A DNA stretch of 64,000 nucleotides from Shewanella sp. Isolate13 (GTDB lineage Bacteria > Pseudomonadota > Gammaproteobacteria > Enterobacterales > Shewanellaceae). A model generated the notes under the pieces. It saw only the letters and a program-made list of their open reading frames with translations, had not been told where the DNA came from and ran no database searches. Below, one piece after another: positions 18,555 through 26,331 of the stretch; within the stretch, counting starts at the first letter, position 1, and every line of letters begins with the position of its first letter. Position numbers and translations under genes: made by a program. Where the stretch lies: positions 105,923-169,922 of the forward strand of contig NZ_JAKEVD010000004.1 in assembly GCF_022398325.1 (NCBI RefSeq). Direction: 5' to 3'.

Positions 18555-19079
18555 CTATTCGGTGATTTTTTTCACGTGCATCACAAAGTTACAAGGACGA
18601 TGTGTTGCATCAAGTTGCTCTTTAATCAGCTTATTCCAGCCAGTCTTACACGCACCAGTGGAACCAGGCAGACAGAAAATAGCCGTTTTATTGGCGATGC
18701 CACCTAAAGCACGAGACTGCACGGTCGATGTGCCAAGCTCGGTATAAGTAATATGACGGAAAAGCTCACCAAAACCTTCGATATCTCTATCAAACAATGG
18801 CTTAACCGCTTCTGGGGTATTGTCCCTATCGGTAAAGCCTGTGCCGCCAGTGGTAATGATCACCTGCACGTCATCGGAGGCGATCCATTGGGATAGCACC
18901 GAACGGATCTGATATTTATCATCTTTGATAATCTGACGATCGGCAAGCTTATGGCCTGCCTCTAGCAACGCGCTTTCAAGAAAAGCTCCCGATGTATCCG
19001 AATCAAAGTTACGGGTATCAGATAAGGTTAAAACAGCAATGTTTAGCGCCGTAAACTGGCTTTGAGTGCAGTGTCCCAT
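18555..19079 (-). CDS. moaB: MoaB/MogA-family molybdopterin protein
   Basis: A 174-residue MPT-binding protein. Diagnostic blocks are LTLSDTR, ITTGGTGFTDRDNTPEA and FCLPGSTGACKTGWN. By position in the moa run it is the MoaB protein; MoaB and MogA share this fold, and MogA adenylates molybdopterin before metal insertion. No other mogA is in the window, so it may do that job. A strong hairpin lies in the 82-base gap from moaA. Confidence 0.93.
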   Translation of the reverse strand: MGHCTQSQFTALNIAVLTLSDTRNFDSDTSGAFLESALLEAGHKLADRQIIKDDKYQIRSVLSQWIASDDVQVIITTGGTGFTDRDNTPEAVKPLFDRDIEGFGELFRHITYTELGTSTVQSRALGGIANKTAIFCLPGSTGACKTGWNKLIKEQLDATHRPCNFVMHVKKITE

Positions 19080-19126
19080 TATGGTCTCTTATTTATTCGA
19101 GTCATAGCGATAATTATACCTAGCTT

Positions 19127-19149
19127 CTGACGCAACTTAGTTGCGTCAG
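19127..19149 (-). promoter_or_regulatory. Perfect 9-bp hairpin in the moaA-moaB gap
   Basis: CTGACGCAA-CTTAG-TTGCGTCAG as read on the plus strand, about 13 bases after the moaA stop. No T-tract follows on the minus strand, so it is more likely a processing or mRNA-stability element than a terminator. Confidence 0.6.
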
Positions 19150-19161
19150 ATCAGAGTTTAA

Positions 19162-20142
19162 CTAGCCGCCGATAGAAGCGAGGTGCTGTGTCACACCTGT
19201 GATGCCGTCATGTAAGAAGTGTGTCTGCTTCTTCTGGGCAAGCTGACCATGTAAGCGCTCAATCAACTCCGCTTGCTGATCCGGTGTTTGTAGCAAGTCA
19301 CGCAGATCGACGCCATTTTCAGTGAACAAACAGAGATGCAGTTTCCCTTTTGCCGATACACGTAGGCGGTTGCAACTGGCACAGAAGTTCTTTGCATAGG
19401 GCATGATAAGCCCGATGCGGCCTTGATAGTCTTGATGACTGAAGTTTTGCGCAGGACCATCGTCAACCGCTGGCGTATCGAACTGCCAACCCGCCTGTTC
19501 TAGTTGTAACTTGATGTCGTTGCCCGCTAGATGGTGGGCCTTGAAATAATCGTGGCCTAAGCCCGTTTCCATCAGCTCGATAAAACGTAGATCGATTGGC
19601 GTATGTTTTATCCAGTGTAGAAATCGCGGTAAGTCTTTATCGTTGAGACCCTTAAGCAGTACGGCGTTAATTTTAACACGCTCAAATCCAGCCTCTAGGG
19701 CGGCATCGACACCGCGCATCACCTCATCAAACTTATTCTCACCAGTGATCTGGTAAAACATCTTTGGGTCCAAACTATCGACCGAGATATTGATGCGTCT
19801 TAACCCTGCGTCATACCACTCTTGGGCGTGCTTAGCTAAACGATAGCCGTTAGTCGTGGTCGCAATGGTTTTAATCTTATCGTTGTCATTAACGATACGA
19901 ATGATGTCGGTGAAATCTTTACGCAGTGAAGGCTCACCACCGGTGATCCGGATCTTTTGTGTGCCGACCTGTGAGAAAGCCGAGACCAAATGCTCGATTT
20001 CGTTGAGATCGAGAAATTTAGGCTTGCCATCTGGGCGGTAGCCATCGGGGAGACAATACGTACACTTAAAATTACATACGTCAGTGACTGACATACGCAG
20101 ATAATGAAACCGTCGACCAAAGTTGTCTTGTAGTTGGGACAT
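19162..20142 (-). CDS. moaA: GTP 3',8-cyclase, radical SAM
   Basis: First step of molybdenum cofactor synthesis: rearranges GTP to 3',8-cyclo-dihydro-GTP. I start it at the ATG at 20142, with AGG five bases upstream; a GTG two codons earlier is weaker. The 326-residue product has the radical SAM CNFKCTYC motif, the GGEPSLRKD block, the second [4Fe-4S] cluster CASCNRL...LCLF, and the C-terminal GG that MoaA needs for activity. The leader carries a Moco riboswitch candidate. It heads the moaA-moaB-moaC-moaD-moaE-modA-modB-modC run. Confidence 0.97.
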   Translation of the reverse strand: MSQLQDNFGRRFHYLRMSVTDVCNFKCTYCLPDGYRPDGKPKFLDLNEIEHLVSAFSQVGTQKIRITGGEPSLRKDFTDIIRIVNDNDKIKTIATTTNGYRLAKHAQEWYDAGLRRINISVDSLDPKMFYQITGENKFDEVMRGVDAALEAGFERVKINAVLLKGLNDKDLPRFLHWIKHTPIDLRFIELMETGLGHDYFKAHHLAGNDIKLQLEQAGWQFDTPAVDDGPAQNFSHQDYQGRIGLIMPYAKNFCASCNRLRVSAKGKLHLCLFTENGVDLRDLLQTPDQQAELIERLHGQLAQKKQTHFLHDGITGVTQHLASIGG

Positions 20143-20144
20143 GA

Positions 20145-20268
20145 TCACCTTTCCAAGTAAGGGGAGGTGAGATCATTTCTTTTCTCACCCCGGTGGCGTT
20201 ATTGCCACGGCTAAAAACCCGTATCTGTCTCGACGTAGGGTAAGAAGCTCGGAGAACCGTCAACCTTG
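20145..20268 (-). promoter_or_regulatory. Moco riboswitch-like leader of moaA
   Basis: On the minus strand the leader has CTCCGAGC (plus coordinates 20247-20254), a hairpin GTGGC-6 nt-GCCAC (20193-20208), a GCCACCGGGG block, and a hairpin GGTGAG...CTCACC (20166-20189) just before the start region. This layout and position match the Moco (molybdenum cofactor) RNA found upstream of moaA in proteobacteria. The 3' arm of the last hairpin contains TCACCT (20165-20170), which can also pair with AGGTGA of the moaA ribosome site (20145-20150), so the two pairings exclude each other. No structure search was run. Confidence 0.75.
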
Positions 20269-20342
20269 ATTATAGGCGTATTTTTGTGACAAACCATACC
20301 CAAAACCCCACATTTGCCGTCAAAAATCGACACATATAAAGT

Positions 20343-20364
20343 TTTTGTGACAGTTGTCACGGCA
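20343..20364. promoter_or_regulatory. Candidate CRP site
   Basis: TGTGA-CAGTTG-TCACG at 20346-20361 matches nine of ten positions of the TGTGA-N6-TCACA consensus. It lies between the divergent moaA leader and the ETF-QO gene, and could act on either. Confidence 0.65.
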
Positions 20365-20523
20365 AAAAATGCTTAAAATATCTGCAGCATAAGCTTGGAA
20401 ACGCTGTGCCCTTATCCAATTTTAAGGTAAGGTGAACGAATAACATTAAAACACCCGTTTATAGTCTGCTTGATTCAATTGGCACTATTGTCATCGGGGG
20501 AAATAAGAAGGAAAGGTGATCTG

Positions 20524-22173
20524 ATGGAACGCGAATCGATGGAATTCGATGTAGTAATCGTGGGCGCGGGGCCCTCTGGATTAGCTGCGGCATGTCGTTT
20601 AATGCAAATATCTCAAGACACTGGCCAGGAACTCACGGTCTGCGTCGTTGAAAAAGGCTCCGAAGTCGGTGCACACATCTTGTCAGGTGCAGTATTCGAA
20701 CCTAAGGTGCTGGATGAACTCTTTGATGACTGGCGCGATAAGAGTGCTCCCCTGCTCACAGCCGTGACTCACGATGAGATGCATATGCTCAGCTCCGCAA
20801 CTGCTGCGCGCGCGATACCTAATGCACTTATCCCTAAAACCATGCACAACGAAGGCAACTATATCATCAGTGTTGGTAACCTTTGTCGCTGGCTCGCCGA
20901 GCGCGCCGAAGAGTTAGGTGTAGAAGTCTTTCCTGGTTTCCCTGCAAGCGAACTGCTGTTTAACGAAGACGGTAGTGTCAAAGGCATTCAAATTGGTGAC
21001 ATGGGCGTTGGCGAAGACGGCCAGCCCAAAGATGGCTATGAGCCGGGCATGGAGCTACACGCCAAATATACCGTATTTGGTGAAGGTTGCCGTGGTCATC
21101 TTGGTAAACAGCTTATCGAGAAATATCATCTCGATAACGGTAAGACAGCGCAACATTACGGCCTGGGCTTTAAAGAGATCTGGACGGTACCCAGCGAACA
21201 ACATGAGCTAGGTAAGGTAGTTCACACCGGTGGCTGGCCGCTTACCGAAGGCGCCTCTGGTGGCGGCTTCCTGTATCATATGGAAGACAACCAAGTTGCC
21301 GTTGGCTTGATTATCGATCTCAACTATAAGAATCCACACCTTAGCCCATTCGATGAGTTCCAGCGCTATAAGACGCACCCCGTTATCGCTAAAACGCTCA
21401 CTGGCGGCGAGCGTATCGCCTATGGTGCCAGAGCCATCACTAAAGGTGGCCTAAACTCTCTGCCTAAGCTCACCTTCCCTGGCGGCATGATTATCGGCTG
21501 CGATGCCGGTACGCTGAACTTTGCCAAGATTAAGGGTACGCATACGGCGATGAAGAGCGGCATGCTGGCTGCAGAAACACTCGCTCAAGCTATGATGGCC
21601 GGTGTCGAATCGGGTAAAGATCTCGATTGCCTACAAGATAGATTCGATGAAAGCTGGCTCAAAGAGGAGCTATATGCATCACGCAACTTCGGCCCTGCCA
21701 TGCACAAATTTGGCACCTATCTAGGTGGTGCATTTAACTATATCGATCAAAACTGGTTTAGCGGTAAGCTGCCTATCACCCTTAGGGACGAGAAGCCTGA
21801 CTATGCACAGATGGCCGAATCGAGCGCTTACAGCAAGATTGATTACCCTAAGCCGGATGGTAAGCTGAGCTTCGATAAGCTCTCTTCGGTGTATCTATCT
21901 AACACCTTCCATGAAGAAGATCAGCTATGTCACCTGCGCCTCAAAGATGCACGCATCCCTATTGAGGTAAACCTGGAGAAATATGATGAACCCGCCCAGC
22001 GCTACTGCCCTGCTGGTGTGTATGAGATTGTCGAGGAAGCCGGCGAGAAGAAGTTTGTCATTAACGGTCAGAACTGCATTCACTGTAAGACCTGTGATAT
22101 TAAAGACCCGAGTCAGAATATCACTTGGGTAACGCCTGAGGGCGGCGGTGGTCCAAACTACCCCAATATGTAA
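20524..22173 (+). CDS. Electron transfer flavoprotein-ubiquinone oxidoreductase
   Basis: Passes electrons from reduced ETF (fatty and amino acid oxidation) to the ubiquinone pool at the inner membrane. I start it at the ATG at 20524, preceded by AAGG; a frame from 20470 adds 18 unlike residues. The 549-residue protein has the FAD motif VVIVGAGPSGLAAACRL, the SGGGFLYHMEDNQVAVG block, the GCDAGTLNFAKIKGTHTAMKSG region, and a C-terminal [4Fe-4S] site: one cysteine in RYCPAGVYE and three in NCIHCKTCD. No ETF alpha or beta gene is adjacent. A bidirectional terminator follows. Confidence 0.95.
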   Translation: MERESMEFDVVIVGAGPSGLAAACRLMQISQDTGQELTVCVVEKGSEVGAHILSGAVFEPKVLDELFDDWRDKSAPLLTAVTHDEMHMLSSATAARAIPNALIPKTMHNEGNYIISVGNLCRWLAERAEELGVEVFPGFPASELLFNEDGSVKGIQIGDMGVGEDGQPKDGYEPGMELHAKYTVFGEGCRGHLGKQLIEKYHLDNGKTAQHYGLGFKEIWTVPSEQHELGKVVHTGGWPLTEGASGGGFLYHMEDNQVAVGLIIDLNYKNPHLSPFDEFQRYKTHPVIAKTLTGGERIAYGARAITKGGLNSLPKLTFPGGMIIGCDAGTLNFAKIKGTHTAMKSGMLAAETLAQAMMAGVESGKDLDCLQDRFDESWLKEELYASRNFGPAMHKFGTYLGGAFNYIDQNWFSGKLPITLRDEKPDYAQMAESSAYSKIDYPKPDGKLSFDKLSSVYLSNTFHEEDQLCHLRLKDARIPIEVNLEKYDEPAQRYCPAGVYEIVEEAGEKKFVINGQNCIHCKTCDIKDPSQNITWVTPEGGGGPNYPNM

Positions 22174-22231
22174 TTGCGTTTATAGCCAGTCCAAGTAGAG
22201 CCACCCTCTGAAGAAGGTGGTTTAGGGCTGG

Positions 22232-22275
22232 AAACAAAAATGCCTATCGGATCTTTCCAATAGGCATTTTTGTTT
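22232..22275. terminator. Bidirectional terminator between ETF-QO and DUF4870 genes
   Basis: A 16-bp perfect stem with A-run on one side and T-run on the other: AAACAAAAATGCCTAT, loop, ATAGGCATTTTTGTTT. It serves the two convergent genes. A small CCACC/GGTGG hairpin precedes it at about 22200. Confidence 0.92.
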
Positions 22276-22301
22276 AAAGCATCATGGCTATAGCGAGCTG
22301 A

Positions 22302-22652
22302 TTAATAAGCTCTTGGCTTGATGAAGTTTATCGTCAGTGGGTATTTATAGCTCTCACCTTCACTGGCCTTAATCGCGGCGATAATGGTCACTATGATATC
22401 GAAGATGGCTAGGATCCCTATCAACAGAAAACCTACACCCACCAGCATTAAGATCCCGCTGATAATAAAGTAGATAATCACGCTAATCTTAAAATTCAGA
22501 CAATTTCGGCCACAGCTTTCTACAAATGCATACTCATCGCGCTTCATTAGCCAAACAATAAGTGGGCCTAAAATACTGCCGAATGGGATGAGGTAACCAG
22601 AAAAGCTCGCTAGGTGTACCAATACTCCCATGTTCTTTTCATCTCGAGTCAT
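22302..22652 (-). CDS. DUF4870-family small membrane protein
   Basis: A 116-residue protein with about three hydrophobic segments and the DUF4870 (Tic20-like) signature: an N-terminal NMGVLVHLASFSGYLIPFG followed by LGPLIVWLMKRDEYAFV, then C-GRNCLNFKIS. Its function is unknown in the family. A strong AAGGAG site precedes the ATG. It lies 39 bases downstream of the MOSC gene, possibly in one transcript. Confidence 0.85.
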   Translation of the reverse strand: MTRDEKNMGVLVHLASFSGYLIPFGSILGPLIVWLMKRDEYAFVESCGRNCLNFKISVIIYFIISGILMLVGVGFLLIGILAIFDIIVTIIAAIKASEGESYKYPLTINFIKPRAY

Positions 22653-22691
22653 ACATTCCGCTCCTTGAAATTATTCATATCCGTAAATTAG

Positions 22692-23387
22692 TTATTTTTT
22701 GGGGCCATACAAACGCATCTGCCAGTCTTCGATGACCCTATTTTCGATGCGACGCTTAAGGCTGTTCACCCAAGCCGCCGCTAGCCCTTCGCAATCGGCT
22801 AGACGCTGGTATTGCTCGGCATTAAATTCAGGTAAAAAATAGATATGCATCGCCTCGGCGACACTGATATCCGTCAGGCGCTCAAGCAGCTGGACGGTGT
22901 CAGTCTCATAGATGGTGCCAGACTTTAACACTCGGTAAAACCAACCGCAGCGGCCGCTTTGCTGCATGGCTAAGGCAAAGTCATCATGACCGAACTGCAG
23001 ATTAAGCTTAAAGCAGGGCGAACGCGGTTGCGTTACTTGTAGCTCCACCTCACCGATTTTGATGATATCGCCAATATTCACCTGAGTCTCATCTAATCCT
23101 ACAGTACTGATGTTTTCTCCCATAGCAGGAGCATCTTTAAAACGACTCATTAAATCCCAGCGGCGATACTGGCCATAATGCTCCCGTGGGAAATGATGTA
23201 ACACTCGATCTAGCCCACCATGATGCTTAGGATCGGCTTGCGCATCTCCGACAACGGCTTGGATACCGATTTTCAGTTCATTAGCCCTAAGCTTATGATT
23301 AATCCCTGAGGTTACGCCCGCGAGAGCCACTATCACTTCGCCGTGGTATAGGCCTGAGATCTGTTCGACCAGTGTTTGAGGTGCCAT
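22692..23387 (-). CDS. MOSC-domain protein, YiiM-like
   Basis: A 231-residue MOSC protein. The domain shows GIQAVVGDAQADPKHHGGLDR and QPRSPCFKLNLQFG, where the cysteine would coordinate the molybdenum cofactor. A helical C-terminal extension matches the YiiM arrangement (E. coli YiiM has 224 residues), which reduces N-hydroxylated bases such as 6-hydroxylaminopurine. It would be another user of the cofactor made by the nearby moa genes, though it is transcribed separately. Confidence 0.88.
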   Translation of the reverse strand: MAPQTLVEQISGLYHGEVIVALAGVTSGINHKLRANELKIGIQAVVGDAQADPKHHGGLDRVLHHFPREHYGQYRRWDLMSRFKDAPAMGENISTVGLDETQVNIGDIIKIGEVELQVTQPRSPCFKLNLQFGHDDFALAMQQSGRCGWFYRVLKSGTIYETDTVQLLERLTDISVAEAMHIYFLPEFNAEQYQRLADCEGLAAAWVNSLKRRIENRVIEDWQMRLYGPKK

Positions 23388-23486
23388 CCGTATCTACTCT
23401 GTTGAAAACCCAAAACTATCCTAACATCATCGCCAACAAAAAACGCCCCTAGCTCAAGCCTTCGAGTCTACGCCACTATTAACGGG

Positions 23487-24944
23487 CTAATAGGAAAGAA
23501 CGACCCGGTTACGCCCCTGCTCTTTTGCTTGATAGAGCGCGATATCGACACGATTTATCAGCTCTTCGGCCTTTTCCGATGTTCGGCACTCAGCCACGCC
23601 GCAGCTTATGGTGACACTGATCTCGCAGCCATTGACGGTCAGTTGCCGCTCCTCAACCTGCTTTCTAAGCTTCTCGGCAATCTCACCAGCCTGACTTAAG
23701 CCACACCCAGGTAGTAAGATCAAAAACTCTTCACCGCCCCAACGACACAAGAGGTCATCGCTTCTTAACAGAGCTTTAAGTTGCTGGCTTAGGGTTTGGA
23801 TAACTAAATCACCGATATTATGGCCGTGAGAGTCATTGACCCTCTTAAAATGGTCTATATCAAGCAGCAATACCGACATAGGCGTACTTTCTAATACCGA
23901 TTGAGCCAACGACCGAGCAAAAGAATCCTCAAAGGCTTGGCGATTAGCCACACCAGTCAGCTTATCGGTTGAGGCCATCAGCTCTAATTTGCCTTGGTAT
24001 TTCCCTAAGGTCATATTGGCGATAAGTAAGATCCCTAGCGTTATAAACAAGCTTAAACCTATGTTGGCCCAAAAGGTCGTCAGCAGCTTTTTCTCACCGC
24101 GCGCCTCCTGCTGCTCTACAATTAGATACCACTTGAACTCAGACACTAAGCGGCTATTGAGATAGACCGTCTCCCCACCCTTCTCGTACGAGAACGAGGT
24201 GCTAGGGCTGGTAAGAATTCGGGTTGCGAGGGTTTCGAGTCCAGGGCTGAGCTGTAAGCTAGCCCCGCCACTATATTGCTCACTGTGTAAGGTGATATTG
24301 CCTTGCCTATCGGTAAAGTAGACACTGCGATTATATCTAGCCTGATAGAGTTCAATCAGGCGTTTAACGCTCTCGACTGCCAGACCAACACCCGTTACCC
24401 CAATAAAGTTGCCATCGAAATCAAACACCTTGTAGTTAACATAAATCACAGTCCGATTGTTATCGGCTGTGTCTTGATCGATATTGACTTCATAGTGTTC
24501 ATGCTTGGGAAGGGAGCGCACACGAAAATACCAGGCATCCTCCGGATCGATATCTTCTATCTGCTTTAACACAGCACTAGAGTGGTAATACTTACGTGAG
24601 GCTTCAGAGACAAAAAAACTGGTCACTGTGGCGTACTTATCTTGGATCTCCTTGAGGTAACGGATCAGCTTCTCTGGAGTCTGTTCATGGTTAATGGTCC
24701 AATCCCTGACAAAGGTATCCTGCGCCATTAATGAGGAGATAAAAATCGGTCTAAGCAGATCTTGCTGAATTTCCGAGTAAATATTATCGCTTGTCAGTGG
24801 CAAATTATTTTCTTTAATCTGCTCACTCAATGAGTCATGGGCAACTTTATAGCTGATACCACTCGTCACCGCAAAAGCCATTAGTAGCAATAGAGAAAGA
24901 ATCCATATAAAGCGCCTTTTACCGTTCCAAACTCTATTACTCAT
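23487..24944 (-). CDS. Diguanylate cyclase with periplasmic Cache-like sensor
   Basis: Makes cyclic di-GMP. I start at the ATG at 24944, with GAGG six bases upstream. The 485-residue protein has a membrane helix (residues about 11-30), a periplasmic domain of about 260 residues with dCache features (YVNYKVFDFDGNFIGVTGVG), a second helix (about 295-315), and a C-terminal GGDEF domain. The active site is GGEEF. An inhibitory RxxD site (RSDD) sits five residues before it, so product feedback is likely. Neighbours give no clue to the ligand. Confidence 0.95.
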   Translation of the reverse strand: MSNRVWNGKRRFIWILSLLLLMAFAVTSGISYKVAHDSLSEQIKENNLPLTSDNIYSEIQQDLLRPIFISSLMAQDTFVRDWTINHEQTPEKLIRYLKEIQDKYATVTSFFVSEASRKYYHSSAVLKQIEDIDPEDAWYFRVRSLPKHEHYEVNIDQDTADNNRTVIYVNYKVFDFDGNFIGVTGVGLAVESVKRLIELYQARYNRSVYFTDRQGNITLHSEQYSGGASLQLSPGLETLATRILTSPSTSFSYEKGGETVYLNSRLVSEFKWYLIVEQQEARGEKKLLTTFWANIGLSLFITLGILLIANMTLGKYQGKLELMASTDKLTGVANRQAFEDSFARSLAQSVLESTPMSVLLLDIDHFKRVNDSHGHNIGDLVIQTLSQQLKALLRSDDLLCRWGGEEFLILLPGCGLSQAGEIAEKLRKQVEERQLTVNGCEISVTISCGVAECRTSEKAEELINRVDIALYQAKEQGRNRVVLSY

Positions 24945-25258
24945 ACTCAGCCTCAATCACATCAACTAACCATTGCGAATTAGCACACAAGCATTGTTAA
25001 TTTTTTGTAAATGATAACTAAAAAATAAGTGACTAGCATCGACTTTTAAGCAATTGTCGACATTTTTACCCATTATTCCAATTACATTAAATAAAAAAGC
25101 CCCGCAGGAGAGGCGAGGCAAAGTGCACCACTTAGGAACGGAAGTTCTACACTTAAAGGTTATCTGCTTCGTATCCTATGCGCTGAAGGTGACACTTATA
25201 TGTCACTGATATGACATAGCTATGACTCTAATATACCTTAGCCATGACATGACAAAAT
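24945..25258. other. Spacer between diguanylate cyclase and PfkB genes
   Basis: Holds the 3' region of the pfkB-type gene with its terminator (25092-25119), a group of TGACA/TGTCA elements at 25189-25256, and the presumed promoter of the diguanylate cyclase. No gene seen. Confidence 0.5.
25092..25119 (-). terminator. Terminator downstream of the PfkB-type kinase
   Basis: Minus strand: GCCTCGC-7 nt-GCGGGGC followed by TTTTTTATTTA. It lies about 140 bases after the stop codon, giving a long 3' untranslated region. Confidence 0.8.
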
Positions 25259-26101
25259 CTACTCAGGGGCTAAATACGCCTTGAGCCCCTTACCTGGGAT
25301 CGAGCTATTACAAGACACCGCAAACCCTGACCAAACAGCCGCCTCATGCATAGACTCGATAATATCCTTTTGACTTACTAAGCCATGAATCAGTCCTGCT
25401 GCATATGCGTCACCAGCTCCCGTGGTGTCAACGACTTGGCTAGGCACAGCCGCAACATGCTCACATCCAGTATCGCTGTATAGCATCGCGCCCTTCTCAC
25501 CGTCAGTAACCACGAAGTACTTAAGGTTATCGCCAGCAATGGTTTTAGCAAACGTCCAACGGTCTCCTTCACACCTGCCCTGCATATCACTCAAAGATGC
25601 GATAAGCACATGGCAGGGACGCGCTCGCTCATCCTTGGCTAACTGTGCCACTACTAAGCAATGAGCCATGGCGGTCTTAGACCAACTCGCCGCGCCTTCG
25701 GTTGAAGAGTTAATATAGAGGGCATCCACATCTTGCCAGTTTGGTGGCAATGGCAATTCGAACTTAGGGCGCTCGGGTCTGATGATGGTTCGCTCACCGT
25801 CCGGCGTCATCATCAACAACATCTCACAGGTGTTGCCTGCACGGCGCTGGATCAGGCTGCAATTAATCCCTTGAGTACTGGCCTCGGCGATTAACCAATC
25901 ACCAACCTTATCACGGCCAACCTCAGTGACTAAAGATACCTGATGCCCAGCCCAGACGAGACCAATGCCCGTATTGGCGCCACCACCACCTAAGCGCTGA
26001 CCACCATCTTTATAATGAAATCGGCCGCCAGTTTTAATAGGGTGGTTAAGCAAAAAAATACGATCACAATTGAGGTTTGCTACCAGTAATATATTCGCCA
26101 T
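25259..26101 (-). CDS. PfkB-family carbohydrate kinase
   Basis: A 280-residue ribokinase-like sugar kinase; the substrate cannot be read from sequence. Seen: the N-terminal ANLNCDR start, the glycine-rich GGGGANTGIGLVWAG substrate motif, and the ATP/anion-hole signature DTTGAGDAYAAGLIHG with the catalytic aspartate. It is monocistronic: the flanking gaps are over 200 bp and no sugar transporter is adjacent. Confidence 0.9.
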   Translation of the reverse strand: MANILLVANLNCDRIFLLNHPIKTGGRFHYKDGGQRLGGGGANTGIGLVWAGHQVSLVTEVGRDKVGDWLIAEASTQGINCSLIQRRAGNTCEMLLMMTPDGERTIIRPERPKFELPLPPNWQDVDALYINSSTEGAASWSKTAMAHCLVVAQLAKDERARPCHVLIASLSDMQGRCEGDRWTFAKTIAGDNLKYFVVTDGEKGAMLYSDTGCEHVAAVPSQVVDTTGAGDAYAAGLIHGLVSQKDIIESMHEAAVWSGFAVSCNSSIPGKGLKAYLAPE

Positions 26102-26292
26102 ATCTGCTCGATAAGAAAAACAAGTAGATTGATAGTATGAGATTTACCTGCGCCTTCCAAGTCATAACGTTGGTTTAAGTGGATGACTTAGCCCTATGTC
26201 TGTTTTTATGCTGGCGACTGTGATTGTGCTATTTCGAAGCGGCTTACTTGGCGGGGAAAATGCGGGAGAGGCTGACAGTAAGGTCTCACAAA
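26102..26292. other. Spacer upstream of the PfkB-type gene
   Basis: About 190 bp with the presumed kinase promoter. No gene, RNA or clear operator recognised. Confidence 0.4.
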
Positions 26293-26322
26293 TAAAAAAG
26301 GGGAGCTCTCTAAGCTCCCCTT
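26293..26322 (-). terminator. Terminator after the HemN-like gene
   Basis: Minus strand AAGGGGAGCT...AGCTCCCC followed by TTTTTTATT; stem 26300-26307/26313-26320, 10 bases past the stop. Confidence 0.92.
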
Positions 26323-26331
26323 AATTGCTAA

